Below, piece by piece: positions 1 to 5,112 of a stretch of 5,112 bases of DNA. The stretch covers positions 1 through 5,112 of the forward strand of contig JAOUMF010000209.1 in NCBI GenBank assembly GCA_029881615.1, written 5' to 3'. Position 1 is the first letter of the stretch, and each line of letters begins with the position of its first letter. This DNA comes from Alphaproteobacteria bacterium. Lineage in GTDB: Bacteria > Pseudomonadota > Alphaproteobacteria > UBA8366 > JADFVY01. A program made the position numbers and the translations under genes. A model generated the notes under the pieces. That model was not told where the DNA came from. It was given only the letters and a program-made list of their open reading frames with translations, and searched no databases.

Positions 1-966
1 CTTCGACAGGCCGGCGGCTTCCACCTTGGCCAACTCGTCTTTCAGCACCTTGATGACACCGGGATACTCGTCGCGGATATAGACGTAAACCCGATCGATT
101 TCCGTTGCCCAGGCTGCCACCAGCATACCCTCGATGAAACGGTGCGGGTCGGTCTCCAGATAATGCCGGTCCTTGAAAGTGCCGGGTTCGCCCTCGTCGC
201 CGTTGACCGCCATGACGCGCGGTTTCGGTTGTTCGCGGATGATCTTCCACTTCAGGCCAGACGGGAAACCTGCGCCGCCCAGCCCGCGCAGGCCGGAATC
301 CTGCATGGTCTTGACCAGGTCGTCGGCGCCGCGGTCGCCTTTCAGGCAGCTTTCCAGCAGTTGGTAACCGCCATCGCCGCGATAGGCGTCGAAATCCTTG
401 AAGGCCGGGATAACAGGATGGGTGTCGCCCGATCTGGCCGCGGCGACAAGCGATTCGACGGTGGCGTCCTCGACATGGCGATGCCCGACTTCGGCCACCG
501 GCGCGTTGGCGCAACGTCCCATGCAGGGCGCGGGCACGACGCGAACTTCGCGGCCCAGTTTTTCGGGTAGTTCCGCGAGGAGGGCCTTGGCGCCCTTCAT
601 CTCGCAGGTCAGGCTGTCGCAGACCCGGATGGTTAGCGGCGCGGGCGCCTTTTCACCGTCCAGCACCACGTCGAAATGGGCATAGAAGGTCGCGACTTCG
701 AAGATCTCTGCCATGGGCAGGTGCATATCTTCCGACAGGGCCTGCAGATGCGCCGCGGAAAGCGAGCCGAATTTGTCCTGGATGGCATGCAGATATTCGA
801 TCAGCAGGTCGCGCCGGCGCTCGCCCTCACCCAGCAGTGCGCGAATCTCGGCCAGGGCTTCCGGCTCCAATTGCCGGCCTTTTGTGAAGACTGGCGCCTT
901 GCGCCTTCCGGAACCGGGATGGTTATGGATCTGGCCGGTCTGCGCGCCGGGTGTCTTAGTCGTCAT
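1..966 (-). CDS. NAD-dependent formate dehydrogenase beta subunit-like protein, fused NuoE-NuoF type (C-terminus outside window)
   Basis: The visible 322 residues begin at the ATG at 966 and run off the left edge without a stop. Residues about 35-175 form a NuoE/FdsG-like thioredoxin-fold [2Fe-2S] domain with Cys116, Cys121, Cys148 and Cys152 (CDSLTC, then CMGRC). From about residue 200 a NuoF/FdsB domain follows, with the FMN/NADH-binding glycine-rich segment at 224-240 (GLRGLGGAGFPSGLKW core) and the NGDEGEPGTFKDR signature at 255-267. The SLBB and [4Fe-4S] parts lie outside the window. Known family: this fusion matches the roughly 570-residue beta subunit of the tungsten FDH1 of Methylorubrum extorquens, which passes formate electrons to NAD+ in the cytoplasm. 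An AAGAGG ribosome site at 972-977, 5 bases before the ATG, supports the start; an upstream ATG gives only a six-codon frame. The catalytic alpha subunit would be expected to the left. NuoF-like subunits also serve hydrogenases and complex I, so formate is inferred from the fusion, not proven. Confidence 0.85.
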   Translation of the reverse strand, partial: MTTKTPGAQTGQIHNHPGSGRRKAPVFTKGRQLEPEALAEIRALLGEGERRRDLLIEYLHAIQDKFGSLSAAHLQALSEDMHLPMAEIFEVATFYAHFDVVLDGEKAPAPLTIRVCDSLTCEMKGAKALLAELPEKLGREVRVVPAPCMGRCANAPVAEVGHRHVEDATVESLVAAARSGDTHPVIPAFKDFDAYRGDGGYQLLESCLKGDRGADDLVKTMQDSGLRGLGGAGFPSGLKWKIIREQPKPRVMAVNGDEGEPGTFKDRHYLETDPHRFIEGMLVAAWATEIDRVYVYIRDEYPGVIKVLKDELAKVEAAGLSK

Positions 967-1055
967 ATTCGCCTCTTCCGCATGACGACAAGGGTTCCCT
1001 CCGGCGCTTTGGCGTGCCGCCCGAACCCTCTGTCGTTGATTCTATTAGTTATCTT

Positions 1056-1070
1056 GGTATACCATATACC
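1056..1070. promoter_or_regulatory. 15-bp palindromic operator candidate, copy 1
   Basis: GGTATA-CCA-TATACC is a perfect inverted repeat with 6-base arms and a 3-base spacer, in the gap upstream of the formate dehydrogenase gene. The copy at 4310-4324 has the same arm length and the same CCA spacer, and a degenerate copy lies at 4470-4484. The TGGT...ACCA core (1055-1064) resembles operators of GntR/FCD regulators such as FadR and PdhR; this family assignment is inference. It covers the -10 box of the candidate promoter. Confidence 0.6.
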
Positions 1071-1089
1071 AGTGATATACCTATCACAA
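1061..1089 (-). promoter_or_regulatory. Candidate sigma70-type promoter for the formate dehydrogenase subunit gene
   Basis: On the minus strand, TTGTGA (1089-1084, 4 of 6 matches to the -35 consensus) and TATGGT (1066-1061, 4 of 6 to the -10 consensus) are separated by exactly 17 bases. Transcription would start near 1054, giving a leader of about 88 bases. The -10 box sits inside the palindrome at 1056-1070, the usual layout for repression by blocking RNA polymerase. The hexamers are moderate matches, so the start needs mapping. Confidence 0.5.
1072..1087. repeat. Short perfect inverted repeat next to operator copy 1
   Basis: GTGATA-TACC-TATCAC has 6-base arms and a 4-base spacer. It lies one base beyond the palindrome at 1056-1070 and in the -35 to spacer part of the candidate promoter. 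On the minus strand the region 1082-1056 contains GGTATA three times in direct order, so it may be a second regulator site or an extension of the first. With arms this short it could also be chance in an AT-rich stretch. Confidence 0.35.
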
Positions 1090-1121
1090 GGAGTCGTTTC
1101 GCTACTACACGAACAGGTGGG

Positions 1122-2120
1122 TCAGCAAGACAGAATAATCTTGCCCCTGTGCCCTGCGCTCTCCATCAGGCTGTGCGCTTCGGCGGCGTCGGCCAGTGGC
1201 AGGATCGTATTGACCACCGGTTTCAGCTTTCCTTCGCCAAACAGCGGCCAGACCTTCTCCTCCAGATTCCGGGCTACCAGTGCCTTGTAGGCGTCTGGCC
1301 GGCTGCGCAATGTCGAGCCGGTGTAATGCAGCCGTTTCAGCATCACCGGCATCAGGTTGATCTGTACGTCGGCGCCCAGGGCGAAGGCCAACTGCACGAT
1401 ACGTGCATCCGGCTTAGCCGCCTTGATGTTGCGCGCAATGTACGGCCCACCGACGATATCGAGGATAACGTCAGCGCCACCGAATGTTTCGCGGACGACG
1501 TCGACGAAATCCTCATCTGCATAATCGATTACCCGGTCGGCCCCCAGCGATTCGCAAAAGGCGCATCGGTCGGCCGGACTGTCCGTGGCCACCACTGTTG
1601 CGCCGAAGGCCTTGCCCAATTGGATCGACGTTGTTCCGAGTCCACCGGCCCCGCCATGGACCAGGAATATCTCTCCCGCCGACAGGCCGGCGGTCATGAA
1701 GATATTGCTCCATATCGTAAAATAGCTTTCCGGCAGGGATGCGGCCTCCGCTAGGTCCAGCCCTTCGGGAATCGGCAGGCAATGGTCGGCGTTCACCGCG
1801 CAATATTCCGCATAACCGCCGCCGTTGGTCAGCGCACATAGCCGGTCGCCTACGGACCAGCGCGACACGCCGTCGCCTGTCGCCACGACCTCACCGGAGA
1901 TTTCCAGCCCCAGCAGGTCCGACGCGCCCTTCGGCGGCGGATAGAGCCCGCGCCGCTGCATCAGGTCGGGACCGTTTATGCCGGCGAAGGCAACCTTGAC
2001 CAACACTTCACCAGGGCCGGCCTGGGGTGTGGGCCGGGAGCCTGCCCGCAGGGCTTCGGCGCCTCCGGGTTCGGTAATCTCGACGGCTTTCATCGTTGCG
2101 GGAATTTCCTTACCCATCAT
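1122..2120 (-). CDS. NAD(P)H quinone oxidoreductase, PIG3-like, zinc-independent medium-chain dehydrogenase
   Basis: A complete 332-residue cytoplasmic enzyme. An N-terminal GroES-like catalytic domain (to about residue 130; features INGPDLMQRRGLYPPPKGAS and LGLEISGEVVATG) precedes a Rossmann domain with the nucleotide-binding turn HGGAGGLGTTSIQL at 155-168 and SLGADRVIDY at 191-200. These segments and the LRSR motif at 271-274 follow human PIG3/TP53I3 and bacterial quinone reductases of that family. No zinc-binding cysteine pattern is present, as expected. Known family members reduce quinones or enoyl-type double bonds with NADPH; the substrate here is unknown. Tandem ATGs lie at 2120 and 2117, preceded by AAGG at 2129-2126, giving spacings of 5 and 8 bases. 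The conserved family start MKAV is residue 10 but has no ribosome site at suitable distance. It is the third gene of the ligase operon, 40 bases after the alpha subunit, so it may act on an acyl-CoA or carbonyl intermediate; that is inference. Confidence 0.85.
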   Translation of the reverse strand: MMGKEIPATMKAVEITEPGGAEALRAGSRPTPQAGPGEVLVKVAFAGINGPDLMQRRGLYPPPKGASDLLGLEISGEVVATGDGVSRWSVGDRLCALTNGGGYAEYCAVNADHCLPIPEGLDLAEAASLPESYFTIWSNIFMTAGLSAGEIFLVHGGAGGLGTTSIQLGKAFGATVVATDSPADRCAFCESLGADRVIDYADEDFVDVVRETFGGADVILDIVGGPYIARNIKAAKPDARIVQLAFALGADVQINLMPVMLKRLHYTGSTLRSRPDAYKALVARNLEEKVWPLFGEGKLKPVVNTILPLADAAEAHSLMESAGHRGKIILSC

Positions 2121-2160
2121 CTCAACCTTATAATTTTCCCGTATCCGGGCGCAGGGGATT

Positions 2161-3039
2161 CTAGAGACGCCAGAGCGCCTGACGCATGGCGTGACCGATC
2201 AGGGTCGGGCTGTTGACGACAATGGCGCCGGCATCTTTCAAGGCTTCGATCTTGCCGGCGGACGAACGGTCGCCGAAGAAATCTATCGTGCCCGCATGCC
2301 CCATGCGCCTGCCCGCGGGTGCGTGAACGCCCGCGATATAGGCGACCACCGGCTTCTTTGGTTTTTCCGCCTTTAGCAGGGCCGCGGCCTCTTCCTCGTC
2401 ATTGCCGCCCAGTTCGCCGATCAGCACGATACCGGCGGTCTTGTTGTCGGCCAGGAAAAGTTCGACGCATTCCGCAAATCCGATGCCATGGACCGAGTCG
2501 CCGCCAATGCCGATCGATGTCGATTGCCCCAGTTCCAGCCGTGTGGTCTGTTCGACCGCCGCATAGGCCAGCGTTGCCGAACGCGATGCGATGCCGATCT
2601 TGCCGGGGCTGTGGGGGCGATCGGGCATAACCCCGATCCGGCACTCGCCTGGCGTGATGATGCCGTATGAATTCGGCCCGATCAGCCGGGATTTCGATTC
2701 TTTCAGCGCGGCCTTGACACGGACCATATCGAGCACCGGGATGCGCTCGGTGACGCAAACGATCAGCGGGATTTGCGCCTCGATAGCCTCTATCATTGCA
2801 TCGGCCGCAAATTGCGGCGGTACAAATATGGCGGAGGCATCGGGCGCCGTGGATTCGACCGCTTCGGCGACGGTATCGTATACCGGTACATTAAGGTGAT
2901 GGGTCCCACCTCGTCCGGGGCGGACCCCGCCGACGACGTTGGTGTTGCCGGCAATGGCCCGCTCGGCCATGCGCGTTGCCGTCTTGCCTGTGATTCCCTG
3001 GAAAATAACCTTGGTGTTGCGATCGACGAGTATGGACAT
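2161..3039 (-). CDS. sucD: Succinate/malate-CoA ligase family, alpha subunit (CoA-binding and phosphohistidine subunit)
   Basis: A complete 292-residue protein, about the usual SucD length, starting MSILVDRNTKVIFQGITG like E. coli SucD. The CoA-binding Rossmann domain occupies about 1-125, with TGKT at 17-20, PGRGG at 41-45 and VTE at 96-98. The ligase domain has SRSATL (152-157), Tyr159, GELGG (208-212) and the phosphorylated His248 in GRRMGHAG. In this family His248 carries phosphate from ATP to the acid before CoA attack. Differences from the family: GPNCPG is GPNSYG (121-126), SRSGTL is SRSATL, TGSQ is TGKT, and Lys43 is Arg. Its ATG shares one base with the stop of the beta-subunit gene (TAATG), and a GGGGAG ribosome site at 3051-3046 lies 6 bases upstream, so the two subunits are probably coupled in translation and made in equal amounts. 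The symbol marks the family; the acid used may not be succinate. Confidence 0.9.
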   Translation of the reverse strand: MSILVDRNTKVIFQGITGKTATRMAERAIAGNTNVVGGVRPGRGGTHHLNVPVYDTVAEAVESTAPDASAIFVPPQFAADAMIEAIEAQIPLIVCVTERIPVLDMVRVKAALKESKSRLIGPNSYGIITPGECRIGVMPDRPHSPGKIGIASRSATLAYAAVEQTTRLELGQSTSIGIGGDSVHGIGFAECVELFLADNKTAGIVLIGELGGNDEEEAAALLKAEKPKKPVVAYIAGVHAPAGRRMGHAGTIDFFGDRSSAGKIEALKDAGAIVVNSPTLIGHAMRQALWRL

Positions 3040-4208
3040 TATGCGCTCCCCGAACCGGCAATTCGCACGGCTTCTTCTACGGCTTCTTCCATGCTGTCGG
3101 TAATGGCGACCGGGATTCCCTGATTTTTCAGCGTCAACTCGCTGATCTCCTTGCCTGTGCCGACGGCGTAATAGACCACGGGTTTTGCGGCGCCGGTCTT
3201 GCCGAATACGTGACCCAGTCCTTCGGCGATGGTGTCGCAGTGCAGCAGGCCACCGCCCACCGCCATGACAAGTATGACCTTCACGCGGTTGTCGTTTATC
3301 AGCAGCTTGATGCCTTCGGCCACCTGGTCGCGGGTTGCCATGGGGCGAACATCCATGAAGTTGGCCGGGTGGCCGCCCTCGTCGATGATCATGTCCATGG
3401 TCGCCAGGCCCAGGCCGGCGCCCATGGTAAGAATGCCGATATTGCCATCCATGCGGGCGTAATTGATTTCAAACTGGTCGGCCGCCCGCTCCAACGGGTG
3501 GGTTTCGTCCTTGTCGCGCAGTTCTTCGAGTTCCGGGTGGCGCCACATCGCGTTGTCATCGATGATCATCTTGGCGTCCAGCGCCATTACATCGCCAGTC
3601 TTGGTCAGGGCCAGAGGGTTGAGTTCAATCAGGCGGGCGTCAAGTTCGATGAATGCGCGCCGGGCCTGAGTCAACATATCGGCAACTTTCCGTGCCTGGT
3701 CCTGGTCAATGGACAGGAATGCCGCCATCGCTTCGATCCCCGCCTGGTCCGCGCCATCGGGACCAAAGGGAAGCTCGAACAGGGTTTCTCGCCGTGCCAG
3801 GGTCCGTTCCACGCCGGTTCCGCTCTCGCGGCCCACCAGAACCACGACACTGGCTTTCGCCCGGTGAACGATGATCGCCGCATAGATCTCTCGCTCGACA
3901 TCGCAGGCTTTTTCCACGTAAACGGATTTTACGGCAATGCCTTCGGGGCCGGTTTGCGCGGTCACGATATGTTTACCGAGCAGATCTCGCGCGGCCGCCG
4001 CCGCCTTTTCCGGGGACGATACCATCCGTACGCCGCCGGCCTGCGCCCGTGCGCCTGCATGGATTTGGGCTTTTACGACCCAGACATCCCCGCCCAGGCG
4101 CCGCGCTGCGTCGGCCGCGCCATCCGGGCTGGTTGCATTTTCGCCATCGGGAATTGCAGCCCCGAATTTGCGCAAAAGCGCTTTGGCCTGATACTCGTGA
4201 AGGTTCAT
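3039..4208 (-). CDS. sucC: Succinate/malate-CoA ligase family, beta subunit (ATP-grasp), divergent substrate pocket
   Basis: A 389-residue protein from the ATG at 4208, starting MNLHEYQAKALL like E. coli SucC. An in-frame ATG at 4235 would add MADERSGRQ; neither start has a strong ribosome site, so 4208 is chosen by family alignment. The ATP-grasp domain spans about 1-230, with Lys46, Glu99, Glu107 and the metal ligands Asn197 and Asp211, all at or within two positions of E. coli numbering. The CoA-ligase domain follows (GNIGILTMGAGLGLATMD at 255-272). Unusual: the nucleotide loop GGRGKAGG is GARAQAGG (52-59); the substrate Asn264 of E. coli is Met262; DVGGGA is DVRPMA (286-291); and NIFGGIVRCD is replaced by MAVGGGLLHCD (315-325). 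The fold and probably the phosphoryl chemistry are kept, while the acid is likely different. It is the first gene of the operon with the alpha subunit and the quinone oxidoreductase. Malate thiokinase MtkA was considered, but MtkA keeps the Asn and the GGG. Confidence 0.88.
   Translation of the reverse strand: MNLHEYQAKALLRKFGAAIPDGENATSPDGAADAARRLGGDVWVVKAQIHAGARAQAGGVRMVSSPEKAAAAARDLLGKHIVTAQTGPEGIAVKSVYVEKACDVEREIYAAIIVHRAKASVVVLVGRESGTGVERTLARRETLFELPFGPDGADQAGIEAMAAFLSIDQDQARKVADMLTQARRAFIELDARLIELNPLALTKTGDVMALDAKMIIDDNAMWRHPELEELRDKDETHPLERAADQFEINYARMDGNIGILTMGAGLGLATMDMIIDEGGHPANFMDVRPMATRDQVAEGIKLLINDNRVKVILVMAVGGGLLHCDTIAEGLGHVFGKTGAAKPVVYYAVGTGKEISELTLKNQGIPVAITDSMEEAVEEAVRIAGSGSA
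3046..3051 (-). promoter_or_regulatory. Ribosome binding site of the alpha-subunit gene, inside the beta-subunit gene
   Basis: GGGGAG on the minus strand, 6 bases before the ATG at 3039. It lies in the last codons of the upstream gene and, with the one-base TAATG overlap, fixes the alpha-subunit start. Confidence 0.75.
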
Positions 4209-4231
4209 TTGCCGTCCCGATCGTTCATCTG

Positions 4232-4269
4232 CCATTCAGCCGCAACCTTATAGGCTATGGCCTGAATGG
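4232..4269 (-). repeat. 8-base inverted repeat spanning the alternative start of the beta-subunit gene
   Basis: CCATTCAG (4232-4239) and CTGAATGG (4262-4269) are perfect complements 22 bases apart. In the ligase operon mRNA the 3' arm contains the ATG at 4235, and the loop contains the AAGG before it, so a hairpin would hide that start. The loop also holds a competing small hairpin (AGGC-4-GCCT, 4252-4263). This favours the start at 4208 or a structured leader; it has not been tested. Confidence 0.4.
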
Positions 4270-4309
4270 TTGGCTCATGTAAACCGTGTTTCGACCTTCG
4301 ATGCAACAA

Positions 4310-4324
4310 GGTATGCCACATACC
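4310..4324. promoter_or_regulatory. 15-bp palindromic operator candidate, copy 2
   Basis: GGTATG-CCA-CATACC is a perfect inverted repeat with 6-base arms and a CCA spacer, differing from copy 1 by one compensated base in each arm. Because the change keeps the symmetry, the dyad itself seems to be under selection. It lies about 100 bases before the ligase beta-subunit gene, in that operon's expected promoter zone. Confidence 0.6.
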
Positions 4325-4370
4325 AGGAAGCTTTCGCAAGGTTGATGCAGTGCAGGGTGCTCGAATAATA

Positions 4371-4407
4371 AGCGGTTATTTATATTAGGGTACCATAATA
4401 AACCGCT
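4371..4407. repeat. Long imperfect inverted repeat in the divergent regulatory region
   Basis: Arms of 13 bases (4371-4383 and 4395-4407) match at 11 of 13 positions, with AGCGGTT/AACCGCT perfect at the outer ends and an 11-base spacer containing GGTACC. It lies between the two divergent units. It could be a second regulator's operator or an RNA hairpin. It is not a convincing terminator: the T8 tract begins 14 bases after the stem, and no plus-strand gene ends nearby. Confidence 0.4.
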
Positions 4408-4433
4408 GCTGGCACCTTATGTTTTTTTTACAC

Positions 4434-4461
4434 TTGATCCCGCTATTCGATTTGTTATGAT
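4434..4461 (+). promoter_or_regulatory. Candidate sigma70-type promoter for the TctC-family gene
   Basis: TTGATC (4434-4439, 4 of 6) and TATGAT (4456-4461, 5 of 6) are 16 bases apart, with a T8 tract just upstream of the -35 box. Transcription would start near 4468, so the palindrome at 4470-4484 lies at the first transcribed bases. The leader would then be close to 200 bases. Confidence 0.55.
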
Positions 4462-4469
4462 GAAGATGT

Positions 4470-4484
4470 GGTATACCAAATGCC
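4470..4484. promoter_or_regulatory. 15-bp operator candidate, copy 3 (degenerate right half)
   Basis: GGTATACCAAATGCC has the left arm and CCA spacer identical to copy 1, and a right arm matching at four of six positions. It starts 8 bases after the -10 box of the candidate promoter, where a bound repressor would block initiation. Confidence 0.5.
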
Positions 4485-4650
4485 AAACACCTACACAGTA
4501 AGCGAGCATTGTTTGAATATTTTTTCGCGGTGGGGTTGGCGGGGTAAAAACTACGTCATATGGTCTGGTGACGGATACGGAAACGTGTATGATCCATATC
4601 CGGCTGTCCTGTTAAGGGCAGTGTAAAGTAGAAAAAGAACCATAGCTGTT

Positions 4651-4657
4651 GAGGAGG
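4651..4657 (+). promoter_or_regulatory. Ribosome binding site that decides the TctC start
   Basis: GAGGAGG is a near-perfect Shine-Dalgarno sequence. It is 3 bases from the ATG at 4661 and 9 bases from the in-frame ATG at 4667. The first spacing is too tight, so 4667 is preferred. Confidence 0.75.
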
Positions 4658-4666
4658 CTAATGCTT

Positions 4667-5112
4667 ATGAAAAGGTTACATAAAGTCAGTGTGGGGTTTG
4701 CGGCCGCTGCGGTTGCAGTCACTGCCTTGACATTCGGTTCCGTCGCTTCGTTCGCGTGGGAGCCCAATAAACCGGTTGAGTTCGTCATTATGGCAGGCAA
4801 GGGCGGCGGCGCCGACAAGATGGCCCGCCTGCTGCAATCCATCGTTGAAAAACACAAAATGTCGGCGATGCCGCTTTTGCCGGTGAACAAGCCGGGCGGT
4901 TCCGGCGCCGAGGCGCTGGTTCATTTGAACGGCAAGTCGGGTGCCGACGCGAACCACACCATCATGGTGACGTTGAACAGCTTCTACACCACGCCGTTGC
5001 GGCAACCGAAGCTTGGCGTCGATCCGTTGACTTTCGCGCCGATCGCGCGGATGGCGGAAGATACTTTCCTGCTTTGGGTTCACAAGGAATCGGGCATCAC
5101 CGACGTTGACGG
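4667..5112 (+). CDS. Tripartite tricarboxylate transporter periplasmic substrate-binding protein, TctC/Bug family (C-terminus outside window)
   Basis: The visible 148 residues run off the right edge. A Sec signal peptide is clear: KRLHK, a hydrophobic stretch at 7-27, and likely cleavage after Ala30 (SFA|WEP), giving a mature protein starting WEPNKPVEFVIMAGKGGGAD. That opening, with GGGADKMARLL, the NKPGGSGAEAL loop and LTFAPIARM further on, is the usual order of TctC/Bug proteins (WP.KPV...GGGxD..AR, then NxPGxxG, then D..DFxPI). Known role: binds a carboxylate in the periplasm and delivers it to the TctA/TctB membrane pair, expected downstream. The ligand cannot be read from sequence; TctC proteins bind citrate, other dicarboxylates, aromatic acids and more. 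The first binding loop has MAGKGGG in place of the common PFPAGGG. Transcribed divergently from the CoA-ligase operon and sharing its palindrome, it may import the acid which that ligase activates. Confidence 0.87.
   Translation, partial: MKRLHKVSVGFAAAAVAVTALTFGSVASFAWEPNKPVEFVIMAGKGGGADKMARLLQSIVEKHKMSAMPLLPVNKPGGSGAEALVHLNGKSGADANHTIMVTLNSFYTTPLRQPKLGVDPLTFAPIARMAEDTFLLWVHKESGITDVD

Larger units (their letters stand above)
4209..4666. other. Divergent regulatory intergenic region
   Basis: About 460 bases separate the minus-strand ligase operon from the plus-strand binding-protein gene. The stretch is clearly richer in A/T than its neighbours. It holds two copies of the shared palindrome, two other inverted repeats, a T8 tract (4422-4429), one good plus-strand promoter and a ribosome site, each listed separately. 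A second, weak plus-strand promoter pair is possible (TTGGCG at 4536, TATGGT at 4559, 17-base gap). I found no convincing promoter hexamers for the ligase operon, no tRNA, no recognised riboswitch and no mobile-element ends. From about 4485 to 4650 nothing firm is seen except the imperfect repeat GGATACGG / CCATATCC (one mismatch), about 4573-4601. Confidence 0.7.

Noticed and set aside
676..1290. Plus-strand open frame of 204 codons across the formate dehydrogenase gene start and the gap
   Set aside because: It lies opposite the NuoE domain and runs through the promoter gap into the opposite strand of the quinone oxidoreductase; no family features.
2134..2153. Small hairpin (CCCG-GATA-CGGG on the minus strand) between the alpha-subunit and quinone oxidoreductase genes as a terminator
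   Set aside because: The stem has only four pairs and is followed by AAAA, not a T-run, in the direction of transcription, so it should not stop the operon.
2875..2890. GTATACCGGTAC, resembling the operator motif
   Set aside because: It lies inside the alpha-subunit coding region, lacks the CCA spacer and arm layout, and is explained by the codons of VPVYDT.
3210..4253. Long plus-strand open frame of 347 codons opposite the ligase beta-subunit gene
   Set aside because: It is antisense to a clear SucC-family gene. The open frame follows from the G/C-rich third positions of the real gene, and its translation shows no recognisable domain.
4480..4626. 48-codon plus-strand open frame (MPNTYTVSEHCLNIF start, Trp/Tyr-rich)
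   Set aside because: Its ATG lies inside operator copy 3, there is no ribosome site before it, and only about half of its third positions are G or C, well below the neighbouring genes. A leader peptide cannot be fully excluded.
4612..5083. Minus-strand open frames opposite the TctC gene
   Set aside because: The plus strand has a strong ribosome site, a signal peptide and TctC motifs; the minus-strand frames have none.

Overview
The window looks like part of a bacterial chromosome of moderately high GC with a strong G/C bias at third codon positions. The gene set fits an alphaproteobacterium, perhaps near Rhodospirillales: a NAD-linked formate dehydrogenase beta subunit with NuoE and NuoF parts fused in one chain, a CoA ligase of the SucCD/MtkAB family, a PIG3-type quinone oxidoreductase and a TctC/Bug solute-binding protein. 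The taxonomic placement is inference from gene types only.

Layout. Bases 1-966 (minus strand, cut by the left edge) hold the fused NuoE-NuoF subunit. Bases 967-1121 are a short AT-rich gap with a good minus-strand promoter whose -10 element lies inside a 15-bp palindrome. Bases 1122-4208 (minus strand) are a compact run read right to left: sucC-like beta subunit, sucD-like alpha subunit (stop and start overlap by one base), then, after 40 bases, a quinone oxidoreductase of the PIG3 family. Bases 4209-4666 are a divergent regulatory region with two further copies of the palindrome, other inverted repeats and a plus-strand promoter. From 4667 to the right edge (plus strand) runs a secreted TctC-family binding protein, also cut by the window.

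How the genes may work together. The palindrome (consensus GGTAT-A/G-CCA-T/C-ATACC, third copy degenerate) lies before the formate dehydrogenase gene, before the ligase operon and just after the -10 of the transporter gene, so one repressor, plausibly GntR-like, could control all three units. A reasonable hypothesis is a catabolic module: import of a carboxylic acid through a tripartite tricarboxylate transporter, activation by the CoA ligase, and oxidation of released formate to CO2 with NADH formation. The substrate is not evident. It is probably not succinate or malate: both ligase subunits differ from the family at positions known to contact substrate or to lie beside the pocket, while catalytic His248 of the alpha subunit and the metal ligands of the beta subunit are kept. 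These pocket changes and the shared operator are the two observations most worth following up.
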